DNA from: Cacajao melanocephalus
Lineage: Eukaryota > Chordata > Mammalia > Primates > Pitheciidae
Direction of reading: 5' to 3'
Length of the DNA stretch: 64,000 bases
Assembly: GCA_963573385.1 (NCBI GenBank)
Contig: CAUYLG010071539.1
Span: forward strand, 1-64,000
The notes under the pieces are model-generated. The model did not search any database and was not told the origin of the DNA. It was given only the letters and a program-made list of their open reading frames with translations. The translations under genes were made by a program, and so were the position numbers. This document shows, piece by piece, positions 26,781 through 41,700 of this stretch; within the stretch, counting starts at the first letter, position 1; each line of letters opens with the position of its first letter.

Positions 26781-27320
26781 CCCATTACTGGGTAAATACC
26801 CAAAGGAATAGAAATCATTCCATTATAAAGATGCATACATGTGTATGTTCACTGCAGCACTGTTCACAATAGCAAAGACATGGAGTCAAACCAAATGCCC
26901 ATCAGTGATAGACTGGATAAACAAAATGTGGTACATATACACGATGGAATACTATGCAGCCATAAAAAAAGAAAGAAATCATGCCATTTTCAGGGACGTG
27001 AATAGAGTGGAAGACATTATCCTCAGCAAACTAATGCAGGAACAGAAAACCAAACAGAGCGTATTCTCATTTATAAGTGGGAGCTGAACAGTGAGAACAC
27101 ATGGACACAGGGAGGAGGACAACACACATTGGAGCTTGTCAGGAGTAGTGGGGTGGGAGGGAGAGGATCAGGATAGAGAGCTAACGCATGTGGGACTAAA
27201 TACCTAGGTGAAGGGTTGATAGGTGCAGTAAACCACCATGGCAGACGTTTACCTGTGTAACAAACCTGCACATCCTGCACACGTATCCCAAAACTTGAAG
27301 TAAAATAAAAATTTAAAAAC
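26781..27320 (+). mobile_element. 5'-truncated L1PA/L1PB, sense
   Basis: Contains the C-terminal end of L1 ORF2, with an open frame at 26839-27087 that reads 'MWYIYTMEYYAAIKKERN', a classic L1 ORF2 signature, then the 3' UTR ('gtgggagggagaggatcagg', 'aaaccaccatggcagacg', 'aacctgcacatcctgcac') and an A-rich tail. 'cttgctct' at 26772-26779 and 27328-27335 is a possible short target duplication. Confidence 0.93.
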
Positions 27321-27599
27321 GGTCACCCTTGCTCTCTCTACTTTCTCCTTCCAATTCACTGTAACATGGAGCTTACACCCCACTGCCTCATGGTAGCTAA
27401 GGTAACTGCTGCTCTCATCACATCATTCTTTATTATTGTGAAATTCGAGACACACTTTTTTTTGTCTTTGTGTTATATTTTGTAGCATTTGCCAGTCTTC
27501 TTCTTTTTTAAAAATATTCTCTCGATGTCTGAAACACTATTCTTGTCAAGTTTTCCTCTGATCATTCGTTCTCTATTAGTTTTGGTCTGTCTTCTATAA
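27321..27599. other. Unassigned sequence
   Basis: Nothing recognised; possibly older parts of the L2 that follows. Confidence 0.4.
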
Positions 27600-28160
27600 A
27601 TGTTCTCCCTAAATGTTGGCATGCGTTAGAGTTCTTTCCAAGGTACTCTTACCACTTCATGTACTCTCATTAGATTTCACTTGGGCTCAGGGCTCCAATC
27701 ACTGTCTCCAGTCCACATTTCTTCCTGAATCTTTTGTGTATTGGGCAGCTGAACCTAGACACCTCACATCTTACAAACACAAATGTGAAACAGCACTCGT
27801 CATTTCCTGTAAAATGTGCTCCTCTTTTGAATTCTTTTCCCAGTACATTCTCCCAGAAGCCCAAACAGAAACCTGAAATTCAGCTGTGACTTCACCTTCC
27901 CTACCTATCCCAGGACCTATATATTCCATCTCTTTAGAATACGTAGGGTGTGTTGACTCTCCATCTCCACTGCTACCATTTTTTTTTTCACATTACTTCA
28001 CCAGCCACCTAAGTGACCTGGTTGTTTCCTCATTTTCCAACACATCTCCCATTTGAAAGAACACTCTTGCCTCAGACAAATCTATTCTGTCAATCCCCTT
28101 TTGAGTATAGAAGACCCTCCTTCATGACGTGGACACTGACTCAGCCAACTCCTCCCTCAA
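27600..28160 (+). repeat. L2 LINE fragment
   Basis: 'gggcagctgaacctagacacctcacatcttacaaac', 'ctgtaaaatgtgctcctcttttgaa', 'ggacctatatattccatctctttag' and 'ctctccatctccactgctacc' follow the order of L2 ORF2-C/3' UTR. Diverged and without a usable reading frame. Confidence 0.6.
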
Positions 28161-28755
28161 CAGTTGCCTCCTCTCCTACGTTTCCCATTCCCACTCCACT
28201 GAACTACTTGGGGTCCTTGCCAATGAAGCATATTCTTGAATGTCACTTAGCTGAATGCCACTTAGCACCTTTGTCCTCAACCTTGTGAATAAGTCCAATT
28301 TATCTTTTGATGAGTTAAAGAATAATTTGCTCTAAGAAGACTCTACCCCAACTCTCTGCTGAGCTACTGTATTACTGTTTGTCTTTTTTTCACAGAACTT
28401 CTCACAAACTGTATATTGATTTACTAATTTAAAATTTTCTCTCAGAGGCAGAGAGAAGGCCATGGTACCACTGACTATATAAGTAGTGGAATCCCTACGT
28501 TTAGTCGTCCTCAGGTGAAATAGAATCTCAGTATGTATATAGACTCCAACTGGATCCCTCTGAGGTGCAACTCTGTCAAGTTCAGCAAGAGAAATTGAAG
28601 CAATTATGCTAATGCTCATGCTTCTTGTGATATGAGTGATAAAGTCCTTTCTGACATACAAATCTTGTGTTTTCTATAAAGCATCAATGAAACCAGTAAT
28701 CAGGTGACTTAGTAGTTTGTAATTAGGGTCAAACAAAATCCCAGACCCAAATATT
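28161..28755. other. Unassigned sequence, possibly LTR-derived
   Basis: The 109-codon minus-strand frame at 28332-28661 has no recognisable domain. The 'aagtcctttctgacatacaaatcttg' stretch is reminiscent of an LTR but I cannot assign it. Confidence 0.35.
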
Positions 28756-29066
28756 TTATTTTTAATATTTAATTTTATTTATATCCTTACTTGAGACAGG
28801 GTCTCACCCAGGGTGGAGTATAATAGCGTGATCTCAGCTCACTGCAGCCTCGACCTCCTGGACTCAAGCAATCTTCCTTCCTCAGCCTCCCAAATAGCCA
28901 AGACTACAGGCATGGGCCAACACTCCTGGCTAATTTTGTGCACATTTTTGTACAGTCAAAGTCTCACTATGTTGCCCAGGTTAGTCTCGAACACCTAGAC
29001 TCAAGCAGTGCTCCCATCTCAGCTTCCCAAAGTGTTGGCATTACAGGCATCAGCCACTGTGCCTGA
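28756..29066 (-). mobile_element. AluJ, antisense
   Basis: A T/A-rich tail (28756-28790), then GAGACAGGGTCTCACCC... to 'gcatcagccactgtgcctga'. 'gcctcgacctcctggactcaagcaatc' and 'ctcactatgttgcccagg' are AluJ-type diagnostics, making this one of the oldest Alus in the window. Confidence 0.92.
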
Positions 29067-29880
29067 CAAACCTAACTATGTTTTTTCAGGCAAAAGTTTT
29101 TAACTGTAAACTCAACTTATTTAATATCCATGACTATTCATGCTATTGTCTCTTTAGCGAGCACTGGCAGTCTCTGCCTTTCAGGGAATTCATTTATTTC
29201 ATCTAAGTTGTTGAATTTACCAAAACAAAATTGTTTATTTTCTTATTATACATTTATTTTTTGTAGAAAGTGAAGTGATGCTATCTATGTCTTTACCAAA
29301 AGTGGTTATCTGTTCTTTCATTTTTCCAAAAGAGATAGAGATAGTTTAAATCAGTGCTGTGGGTATTTATTTACAGCTTTAGACTAGGAACAGTCAAATT
29401 TGGAATGTAGGAAATTTGTCTCCTCTGTTCCATTTTCTGTTCATCTGTTCATGTTAGGTCCTCATTCCAAGCAAGCCTGTCATTTTATACCACCATAGGT
29501 CTCAAGGGTCTATTCATGAAAATTTCATGAGTGATACGTTTTCATAATCATACGAGTCATGGACAGTACATCTGGTTTCTTAATAACTTTGGTGAATTTA
29601 TTTTTAACAATTCTATTTTCACCTCCTATTTTCCCCATTGATTCTGGGTGCTATGGGCAGAATTACATATTGCCAAATCTTTAGGGCTTACAGATTCACT
29701 TAAAATATATTTTATAAAATGTGCCCCTTGATTCTGTTCACTGGAGAGAATATTACAAACCTAGAAATGAAGTCATGTAAATGTGTCTTGATGCCAATTA
29801 TTTTGCCAGTTTTTGCACATAAATATGCACCTATCAATTCTGAGAAGGTACCTTATACAATTATTAAAATATTTTGGTGA
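29067..29880. other. Unassigned AT-rich sequence
   Basis: No gene or repeat recognised. Confidence 0.45.
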
Positions 29881-29893
29881 AATCAATACTTTT

Positions 29894-30194
<301 letters not shown>

Positions 30195-30207
30195 AATCAG
30201 TACTTTC

Positions 30208-31620
30208 CACCAGGAAAAAAAAAAATCAGCTAAATATGTATGTCCCTAATGGAAGGAACGTTATCATGTGTCTTCTCCAGCTTTTCTTACTCTGTAGCCT
30301 TGACGATTGAGCAGGGAGCTCTGTTCAATGAGAACTGAGCAACATGGGAATCTTCGGAGTGATCTTAAGTTTATGATATTTCAGGTTTGCTGTTGTTTAC
30401 TACTCATTCATCTGGGGTTTGGCTTTATAAATTTTATCTGTATGTTTACTTCTGTTATATTTTTAGGTAGGTTAATATGTTTACAATTATTTAACTTTAT
30501 TTTATGTTTTACTGCATTTTATGGAGTTTTATATGACAGTAATGATAAATACGTGTATTTACATACATTTTTTCCAGTAGAAATCTTCCCATAGTACTCT
30601 AATTATTATTTTATTTATCTGTCTCTGACTAAATATCCTCTGAGAGAATACCTAGACTTATTTATTTTTGCATAATTAAAACAATAATAAAATATGAAGA
30701 ATAAAATAAAAAAATGTAAGCAATGAAATAGTAATAAAATTTAGCCCAAGGTAAACCACCATAGGTTTTCACTAGATTATTATTATTTTAATTAACTTGT
30801 ATACTGCAAAATACAGGCACAGCTGAGAGAAGGAACTTTTTAAAGGCTGCATTGATAGGAAGTCTTCCAACAGAGTGTGTTGCGATCTAATTAAATTGTT
30901 TGGATCTGACAGGGGGTGAAAGTTTTTCTGTTCAGTTCTCATTATCCATTTTAATCCATTTATTCTCAATATAAGCAACTTGCTTAGATTTGAAATAAGA
31001 TTAAATCTTACCCAGAAGAAAACAGAACATGGCAGCAGAGCAAATTGCTATCATTTTATGTCAAGTAAAATAAATTTCATTTCATGATGATATGTGGTAC
31101 ACTATAATACATTCTCAGCACTATTACTGCCTGCTTTCCCAGGAAAAACAAACATGCCATTCCAAGAACTGCTTTCTACCCACAAATAGTTGTTCATGAA
31201 ATAATTACCTCTTCCTTTCCTCAAAATCAGTGGATTGATACAGTTTCCATACCGAAGTCTTACATCCATTAGTTGCAATATTCTTTATGTTGGTCTTCAT
31301 TCACTATAGAAAATGAGAGAACCAAATTGATCATAAATGGAGCATTCTTATGTACATTTATACTGACATTTATTGACTCACAGACGATAATCCATTTGAA
31401 GTTAAGAATAAAATAACTGACCATATTTTCATTTTAATGCTCAATCTAAAAACAATAGTTAGCAATGCTAGGCAAGTGAATATTCTAGCTGTCATAAAGA
31501 TAAAAATCTTAATGTTGACTGCCAATAAAACTCTAAAATTAACATTCCTTCCATCCCTCTGTCTTTCCTTCCTTCCTTCTCCCTCTCACACATTCCCTTG
31601 AAGGAGTAATACTTAATAGA
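30208..31620. other. Unassigned AT-rich sequence
   Basis: No gene or repeat recognised except a small pyrimidine-rich patch at about 31545-31590 (TTCC repeats). The frames at 30307-30594 and 30772-30978 have no recognisable domain. Confidence 0.45.
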
Positions 31621-32700
31621 TAGTAAAAAAAATTAAAGTACAAAGGTATACAGTAAAAACAGGTTGATGGCTCATCACCAGCCTCTTGTCTCTCTCCCCA
31701 TACACATCTGCTGGGGAGCAGCCAATTTAATGTGAATCATTCTAGATATAGTCTATGTTCTATACATGTGTATATACACAGATGTTAAATTTTTAATTTT
31801 TCTCAAAGGTTTGCATATCACAAATACTTTTTGAATCTTCATTTTCCCTTAATGATATATATAGGAGATTTTCTGTTTAGGAATATTTATGTTAAACAGC
31901 TGTGACTGCCATTGTATAGATGTAGCAGCATGGCACATATATCCTACTGGTGAAAATTTAGGTGGCTTTTGCTTTTATGTTACTACAAACAATGTGGTAA
32001 TGTATATTCAAGTATATATTCTTTGTACATAAGGAGTAAATATCTGTAGAATAAATTCTCAAATGTGTAATTGCTGGGGAATAAAGTATGTATACTTACT
32101 ATTTTGAGAGACATTTCTAATTTGCAAGTTTATAATCCCACTTAATGTATGGATGGTCATGGCTTCTCCATGTCACGTATGTTATCAAATTTTGGCTTTT
32201 TCTGTCCTGATTGAAAAGTCTGGGTTCATTTAGTTTTATTTTGCATTTCTCTATTATAAATAAGGTCCAGCATCCTTTTGTATTAGTACTGTTTAGATTT
32301 GACTTTTTATTTTCTTTACCTATTTCTCTATTGGATGGTTGATTTGTACAAGCTTATTATATTAATGAAATTAGTTCTTATCTTTTGTGTTGCAAATATT
32401 TTTCCTAGTTTTTATTTATCATTTGCCCTAATTTATGTTAAAATTTTTATTTTTAGGAAGTCAAATATATCTTATTTCAATTGCATCTGGTTTTTGATTG
32501 CTAAGAGAGAGAATAAGAGAGTTCAAAATGTCTCTCATATTTTCTTTTAGCAACCTTAGTAACCTCATCTACCTTTTAAAATCAATGTTATATAGAAAAT
32601 GCTTTACCTGGATGTATTTGTTTCTAAAAAGGGATGTATGAGTTCAACTGTCACTATGTCTATAATTTACTTTGAAGGTTTTTTTTTTTGCACGTATAGT
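31621..32700 (-). mobile_element. Old antisense L1M
   Basis: Shows L1 3' UTR and ORF2 landmarks in reverse: 'ggagcagccaatttaatgtg'-type UTR, 'gtgtaattgctggggaataaag' (TGCTGGGTCATATGG class), 'catttctctattataaataag', 'ttgcaaatatttttcctagttt'. Very decayed, with no frame left. Confidence 0.6.
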
Positions 32701-33507
32701 ATGATACCATGTGTGTTACTTAGCTTATGCTATCTTGCAGACAAGCTAGTGTTACATCAGAAACCAGTACTCCTGAGGAGTAACCACAGGCTCTTCTGTT
32801 ATCCCAATCTCCATCAAGCTTTGCTTTTCTAATTAGTATACTGGATATCAGAAATTGTTTTTTATTTTTAAAAATTCTGTTGAAAATTGTTACCTGCTCA
32901 CTAGCTTGATGAAAACTAGAAATGCAATCTTATTGATGAAATTAAAGGTCTTTAAGATGTATGGATAGGTCGAAAAAATTTGGAGCTACTCTCTACTCAT
33001 GCATGAACAGGATTTAAGAATCCATTGAGGCCATATTTCGCACCTTTAGGGATGGAGCTAGAGCCTTGAATCTTAAAACAGTTCCGGCTCCAGCCATTGA
33101 TTTAAAAGATTGGTTGATGATTATATGATGCTGATGATCATATGGGTAACAGAATCTTTTCTCATGAATGTTGTCAGGTATACCGCATGTGCATCTTTTA
33201 AGTAAGTTAGTGGTTACGGCACCTCAAACTTTAGTCAGCTGGACTTCATCAAGTTTACAGAGCAGGTCATGGATTGTTTTGTGCGGTTTGCTGTTGATTG
33301 TTCAATCAGTGTTTGTATATGCATTTGTTTGGAAGCTTGCTTGCTCTCTAACCAAAAGAATACCTGACTTTGTCCATCTCCTCAAGGGTTTTCAGTGGCT
33401 ACTGTTATATATACAAACTGAACTGTACATACTCAATAAACTTAAGTCAGCTAGTAACAACTTAATTCATTACTGATAGTCATTTTCTTGCTATAATCTC
33501 ATCTGCT
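32701..33507. other. Unassigned segment ending in AATAAA
   Basis: Bases 32940-33470 are less AT-rich than their surroundings and end near AATAAA (about 33436). The frame at 33168-33476 (102 codons, plus) has no recognised domain. There is no poly(A) run, so a processed pseudogene is not proven; an old LTR with its own polyadenylation signal is equally possible. Confidence 0.35.
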
Positions 33508-33509
33508 AA

Positions 33510-33736
<227 letters not shown>

Positions 33737-33747
33737 AGTAATTCATA

Positions 33748-34109
33748 TTTCTCTGCTGATTTGAAAGGCTATATTTATCATATACTAAATTCCCATAGAC
33801 ATTTGAATCTGTTTCTGGATTCTTCATCTGTTTACTCAATCTATGCTAACATCAAATTTTTAATTTATATTTTAGCTTATTTTTCAGAATTTTCTGAGTT
33901 ATTTAGTACGTTTATTTTTTCATGTAAACAAAGAATATTGTCTTCCCCTAACAATAACTCCATAGGTAGGTTTTATTATTACTCTTGTGTTATAGGTGAG
34001 TCACAGATAAGCGAAGTAATTTAGTTGTGAACATGCTAAAATTACAAGCTAGTATAGAAGTCTTTATACTTTTTAGTCTTCTTAACCAAAAACAAGTAGG
34101 TATTTCCAC
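33748..34109. other. Unassigned AT-rich sequence
   Basis: Probably old L1 as well, but no clear landmark. The 100-codon frame at 33722-34024 begins inside the Alu and is chance. Confidence 0.4.
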
Positions 34110-34560
34110 TTACAGAAGTTTTCTCTTAATTTTTCTGTAGGCTTTTTAGTTTTCTTCCTATAGATTATATACACATCTAAAGTTCATTCTTTAGTTGTAA
34201 CTGCAATTTTTTTTTCATCTATTATATTCTATAATGGACTGTTGCTTACATATATAAGCCCAAAACCAAAAGGCTACTGATTTTTCCGTGTTAGTTTCAT
34301 ATCCACATAGAGGATAAGACTCTCTTACTATGGTTTCTTGAAGTACAATGTTATTATCTACAAATAATATATATGCTTTCTTCTTCCCATTGTCTTGGCT
34401 TTCTGGTACCTAACTAAGTCAGCTAGCACACCCAAAACTATATTAAACGTTCTTTGAATGGGAAGTCTCATTGCATGATTTTAGCTTGTTTTGAGAGCAC
34501 TTTAAGAAGAATACTCTTAGATATTTGTAGGTCTTCTCACTACATTCTGTATAACCCAAT
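34110..34560 (-). mobile_element. Antisense L1M ORF2 fragment
   Basis: 'ggctttttagttttcttcctatag', 'atgttattatctacaaataat', 'ttcttcttcccattgtcttggctttc' and 'ggtacctaactaagtcagctagc' match the reverse of the L1 reverse-transcriptase coding region. Confidence 0.6.
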
Positions 34561-36649
34561 TGCACGGTTTTTATGTTATGTTTATGTGTTGATTAATTGA
34601 TACATTCAGAGAACCTGTTTAAGAATGAACACTGAACTATGGCTTTCTATACCTCTGAATTTTTGGAATAATTCAGACCATCTCATAAGAACCTGTGATA
34701 TCATTCTCGTAATTTATATAAGTCAAATATATGAAATGCTATTCAAATAAACAAAAACTATAAAATATATGAAAATCAAATATATCAAAATAACGCCTAG
34801 CTGAGTGTACAGTGTTAACAATTTATCATAAGAGAAAAATTACGGAATATCTAATTGTAGATATATTTTTATTTATTGATGAGGAGATAAAGATATTCAA
34901 AAGGTATGCAGTTAAAAAAGTGAGCTTTCAAATGTGAAAAATAACCTACTTTCATTAAAAAAATTTATGTAAATGTAAAAATATGTAAAAGACTATTAAA
35001 CAAATAAGGATAATTATATTTAGATAGTTGAATTGTAGGTGATTATATTTTTTCTATATTTTATGAAATGCTGTTTTATTGTAAATAAAATATAATAAGA
35101 TGACACAAAGAAACATTTGTCAAATCCACTTCATGAGAAGGATGTTACGGGCAAAAAGACATATATTTGTCAAACCAAAACAAAATGGCCTCTTTACTGA
35201 AGAGATAAAAAAATTCATATGAAATAAAACTGTCATATATTAATTATATGAAAATTTAGCCTTCCTAATAACAAATAGTAGGTATTAATGAAATGAATTA
35301 TGTTGAACTATAAATTCATTAGAGCTAAATGCAGTATTTATTCTTTCATTTGACAGAGATGAAGAGCATTCTAAAATGTTTTTCTCATGTATTTTATCAT
35401 TTTTGTTCATTTGAATATGCTTTTGATATATTTGACTTACATAAATCATGAGAATGATGTCAGAGTTCTTATGAGATGGTGTCAATTACCATTCCAATAA
35501 TTCTACCCACCTCTTACCAATACAAAAAAGTACCAGAATTAAAGGCCATAATCAAAATGTTTGATAGCATCTTCTTTACTGTTTTTTTTCTTGGAATTTA
35601 ATTTCATTACATGAACCTTTATTTATACTATGATCTGGAGCAGGGTATGTAGACGAGGGCAAGCTAGAGTATAGACCATTGTAGCAATCTTCTATGAAAA
35701 TATTTTTGTTGAATTTACTCAAAAGCAAATTTTAAAACATTTTAAATACTGGGGAACAGATATTTTAAAATAAGTAACTTAAAATTTTATTTCTATCTTT
35801 CTATAGAACTGAGCAAATGAATCTAGATGTAAAAGGAAAAAGTAAAATTAATATCATTATTTCAGACTATAAGCAATAGTTTAAATGTTAAACTAGATAT
35901 CTTGAAAATATATACTTTAAATCTCACTTTACGTTTTTACTTAATGAATCATGAAACAGGATTATAAAATTCAACTTATACTCTGAAGTGGCTGTGTAGA
36001 AAACACGTGATATCTTTAGTTTGTATAGAGCTACTCTTGCCTTCCCCCGCCACCTCCAAGACAACGTAGCCATAGCCTGCCAGTTGGCTTTTTGCTGAAG
36101 CCATCAACCCACCAAGTAGGTGGAGACCAGACCATTCCTCTGACCCCACTTCATTCATGCTCCTTCCGCCTCCCAGAGTCATACTAGATAGAACAGAGAC
36201 CTGCTAAAACCACTCTCTTTCCTTCCTTTATCTTTTCCTTCTTTTTCTCTCCTCAAGAAGTAAAAAGGCATGGGATTTTCGAAATGTGTGTCTCATCCAT
36301 TGACAATACTAAAGGAGAAAGGAGTAAGAAGATTCTTGTTTAAGGCAGCAGTCTGGCTTACAAGATTAGTTTCCTAACATCATTTCCTACTTTTGAAAGG
36401 CAGATGCCAAACATTACCTTATTTTTTTCTATTAAAAGGAAAAAAGACTAACTTACGCAATTGTATTGGAAATTCAGATTTATTAATATTTACATCTTTT
36501 AGCTTATGTTTCTATTTACCGTGCTTTTTTGATTCATTGCCTTATATTAGCATAATTCAGTTTTCATTATTTTACTTTTTCCTCCTCTAGATGTTTGAAT
36601 GTTGTATGTTCTATTTTTATTCTTTTAATGTTGTAATATTTCAGATACA
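34561..36649. other. Unassigned AT-rich sequence
   Basis: About 2 kb without a recognised element. Bases 36035-36190 are a GC-richer patch that may be old LTR-derived. No open frame over 68 codons on either strand has a domain. Confidence 0.45.
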
Positions 36650-38210
36650 CATTAGTAATACATTTTTTTTAAGTTTAAAATTAATCAATAATTCTACCTA
36701 TCTCCCATCAATACAAAACAGAAAACTTTAAGTCTAATCATTTCTTTACAATATTCTGTGCTTATGTGTTCTCACATTCTCATTGACATTTGCTATTTTC
36801 TCTCTTTTTCATGTTAGCCAATTTGGTGGATGTATAGTGTTGTTACATTATGGTTTAAATTTAAATTTGCATTGCCCTGATTGTTACTGAAGTGCAGCCC
36901 ATTTTATTTGTTTATTGATTATTGAATATCCTCTTTCAGAAAGTATTTGTTTGTCTTTTATCTATATTTCTCTTTGGTTGGCTAAATTTTAATTACTGGT
37001 TTGTAGAAGTTGTTTATATTACTAGATATGAGTCATCCCCAATCTATGACCTGCTTTTTTAGCAGTATGCACAAAAGTCATATATTTTTAATATGATCCA
37101 ATGTATCTATTTCTTCCTTTGGCTTTTTGTCCCAGTTTAACAAATATTTGCTTATTTCACATACCCGAAGATATTCTTCCATGTTTTTGTCTAAAGACTT
37201 TGTTTTGTTACCTTTTACTTTTAAATTTACAGTTCATCTGAAAGTGATTCCTGTGTATGGTGTGAGGTACAGGTCAAGATATATCACTTTTAATATGAAT
37301 ATCCAATTGACTAAAGTATTTTTTATAGAAAACACCTCAGTGTCATCTTTGCCAGAAAGCGTTATTTTTTTGCAATGTCTCTTACATTCCACTGGTCAAT
37401 TTGCTAATCTGTGTGCCAATACTACCTTTATCTAAAGTAATATACCTTTTAATAGATGTTAATATCTGTTTTTGTAATTTCTCTAGTTTCGTTCTTCTTT
37501 ATAATTGCTCTGACTATATTTAACTCTTTGTACCTCTATATAGACTATGAAACCAGCTTGTCAGACTTTCTTTGCAAAAAAAAAAAAAATTTAAAAAATT
37601 TTCCCAATATTTTGACTGGGACTGAACTAAATGTATATCCCAATTTAAGAAGAATTGACATCAACATCTTTTCACCATGGAGTTTTCCATTTCATATGCT
37701 GGAATGTTTTCCACTTTCCATTCCAGTGGTTTATTACTCTTGTCATGTATTTCTTTTTTCTTTTTGAGACAGAGTCTTGCTCTGTTGCCCAGGCTGTGAA
37801 TATGGCTGACTGCAGCCTTGACCTCCTAGGTTCAAGCAATCCTCCCACCTTGGGTTCCCAAGTAGCTAGGACCACAGATGCATACTACCATGCTCAGCTA
37901 TTTTTTTTTTTTTTTAATTTTTGTAGAGATGAGGCCTTGCCATGTTGTTCAGGCTGGCCTTGAACTGCTGGACTCAAGTGATCCTCCTCCCTAAGCCTCC
38001 CAAAGTGCTGGGATTAAGTTTTGTGGTTCTGAGCATAGAAATCATTCCTACTATCTAATAAATGTATTCCTAGATGTTTAGTGAATTTTTATAATATTGT
38101 AAATGGTGCTATTTTGTTTTTCATTTTTGTTGCTGATATTTAGAAATATAATTAAATGTGTACATTGGTGTTGTATTTGTCAACCTTCCTATACTGATTT
38201 ATTGGTTCTC
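36650..38210 (-). mobile_element. Antisense L1M (3' UTR into ORF2), split by an Alu
   Basis: Reverse L1 order: 'gatgtatagtgttgttacattatgg', 'aagttgtttatattactagatatg', 'tttcttcctttggctttttgtc', 'gtgtatggtgtgaggtacagg', then after the Alu 'attcctagatgtttagtgaa' and 'gtaaatggtgctattttg'. Interrupted by the Alu at 37757-38016. Confidence 0.75.
37757..38016 (-). mobile_element. AluJ, antisense, 5'-truncated
   Basis: GAGACAGAGTCTTGC... to 'aaagtgctgggatta'; the Alu 5' terminus (GGCCGGGCGCGG...) is missing. Diagnostics 'gcagccttgacctcctaggttcaagcaatcc' are AluJ-like. Confidence 0.9.
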
Positions 38211-38214
38211 TTGT

Positions 38215-38297
38215 GATGAGAATTAAATGAGATGGTGCCTGTAAATCACATAGCGTTGTGCCTAGGAAGAGCAAGGGCTCAATAAATTTTCAATAAA
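38215..38297 (+). repeat. MIR 3' fragment
   Basis: 'gatgagaattaaatgagatggtgcc...gttgtgcctaggaagagcaagggctcaataaa' matches the MIR/MIRb 3' end. Confidence 0.6.
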
Positions 38298-39420
38298 TAA
38301 ATTTTCTCTGTATTATAAGAAGAGAGTTGTTATAGATTGAGTGTTAGTGACTGGGGTCCTTTCCAACTCTGAGACTTTATTATTTCATCATTGGATTAGA
38401 CTTTTATAATAATTTATACTCTCTTAGCAGTATGCATCATAAACCACTGCTAAGGACATAATTTTGTGTGAAGAGAGAATTGTGAAGATTGCAGGATACA
38501 TTCTTTCTCAAAAAACTATATTTTAGAGAAAGAAAGTTTGAATCTTACCAATGGTAAGATAAGGCAACTAATATCAATGACAATGTAATTGATGTTAATG
38601 GCACTATAACAAAGCTAAATTATTGGTAGCCAATTAACTAGCCACGTAATTTTAGTGGAAATTACTCATGCTTTTAGATCCTTAGTTCCATTCATTATAA
38701 TAATACTTCATTCAAAAATTTGTAATGAGAATTTTCTCTGTAATGAGCATGATAGTATCTGGCACAAAGTAGATATTACAAAAATACTGACATTATTTAT
38801 TCCAAAGTATGTAGCTTGACAGAAAAACATACATGTATATATTTTAGAGCCAAAGTTGGAAACAAAACACTTGTATATTTCCATTTATAAAGACTGTTTT
38901 CTAATTAGTTCAAAACTATGTTATTTCATGCTATAATTTTGTAATATTCTTTTAATAACTAGTAATAATATTTGAAAATAATACATTTGGAGAAAACCTT
39001 GGAGATTAATTGATAAGCAAAGACTGATTATAAGGCTGTAATTTAATCAATGATTCTTACACAGTGTCATAAGCAAAGGTACGAAATACTTTAGTGTATC
39101 ATTGACAACTTGGATAAAATTATGACATAAGTAATCCATTATTTGTTATAAGGCAAGGAAAAAAATCACTTTTTAGAAATTGAATAATGTTATGTTAACA
39201 AAAAAGTTCACCTGCAGTTCTAATAGATTATATGTACTTATGTAATTATTATAATTATTTTAATAACTTTATAATTATTATTACAACAATTATTTCACTT
39301 TTGAAGGAATTGCATTTGGTATAATATAGAAAAAATGAAGATTTAAAATACTAGTTAAAATTTTATAGTACACATATCCATAAGGATGTAAAAGAGTAGT
39401 TCCTGATACTTTCAGTTTAT
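38298..39420. other. Unassigned AT-rich sequence
   Basis: No gene or repeat recognised. Confidence 0.45.
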
Positions 39421-39985
39421 TAGTTTTTATCTCTTTGCTTCAAACCTCCTCCTCTCTACTCTTCTCTCTGATCCTGGAATTGGAACTTTGGACTCTGTGT
39501 TTCTTCACCACCTGGCTTCCTGCCAAACTGGGGCTGAGGAAGAATGCAAAACCAGAGGCAGAAAAGATTTGTTCCTTCCAGTTTTGTTTCCTGCTCCTGC
39601 AGTGTCACCACAGCAATCCTTCACATTGGCACCAGCAGTTTCTTTCTTACACTCCCAGAGCCAGGCTCATCTGCCTCCTTAGAGATAACAGCACCAGCTT
39701 GCAGGTGCCCCCTCAGTTGCCTTCCTGAGACTTCTTAGTCTCAGCTATGCAGAGTCTCTCTTCCACGCTCCTGAGATACCAGTACCAGCTAGTCAGTTTA
39801 AATAACGTGAAATTTTCTTTTCATTCTTCCAGTCCTAAACATAGCAGTTGCCTCTTATAATTTCTTTATCTGTTACTTCAGTGTTTCCCTTTGCATTGTC
39901 CAGTAATTCCTTAACCAATTCCTTAAAGTAAATTTACTCTGTTAAAATAACTATAGTTTCTGTTTTCATGGCTGGACCCTAGCCA
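39421..39985 (+). mobile_element. Old LTR-like element, family not assigned
   Basis: Higher GC than its surroundings, with a sequence plan typical of a mammalian LTR: 'ggaactttggactctgtgtttcttcacc', 'ccagagccaggctcatctgcc', 'cttcagtgtttccctttgc', and an end like 'gtttctgttttcatggctggaccctagcc'. Three overlapping open frames (39435-39738) are by-products. I recognise the pattern as a class I/III LTR but not the name. Confidence 0.5.
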
Positions 39986-41244
<1,259 letters not shown>

Positions 41245-41339
41245 TAGCAATCTTATTGAAAATAACAATAGTTATGGAAAATATTGAAATAGTCATATTG
41301 AAAATAACAATTATTTACTGTTCAAAATTTCCAGGAATA

Positions 41340-41700
41340 AAGGTTTCTGATGGATTATGATTATTCATTCATTTGGTCAGGCAAAGCACATAGTAGGGGC
41401 ATAATAAAACCAAACATTCTGGCTTCAAGGAGCTTATGAATTCCTATGACATAGTAAGTCATGTATAAATAGAAATAATATAAAGAAGAAAGTTAGATGA
41501 AGAGAAATATATTTACTTTAAAGTAGTACTAAGGAAATTCAGTCTTAAAAAATTACTTTTAATAAAGACAATGAGGGAATGCTCACTGTTATAGTGTTTG
41601 ACTTGACTCTGAAACACAGACTATGGGGGAAGGGCATTCCAGGAAGGGTGAGCACTTGAGTAAAGGCATGAGATGAAACTGGAAAGTGTGAATGTTTTAG
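41340..41700 (+). repeat. L2/L3-type LINE fragment
   Basis: 'cttcaaggagcttatgaattcc' and 'gggcattccaggaagggtgagcacttgagtaaaggcatgag' are standard parts of the L2/L3 3' pattern. Confidence 0.55.

Noticed and set aside
26839..27087. 82-codon open frame that looks like a conserved protein
   Set aside because: It is the C-terminal end of L1 ORF2 in a 5'-truncated L1, not a gene. The frames at 56033-56281 and 59766-60002 are likewise L1 ORF2 parts.
37456..37963. Open frames of about 100 codons
   Set aside because: They lie in antisense L1M sequence and run into an Alu; no independent support.
39435..39738. Three overlapping plus-strand open frames in a GC-richer patch, suggestive of an exon
   Set aside because: Open in all three frames, no splice-site context, and the surrounding sequence reads as an old LTR.
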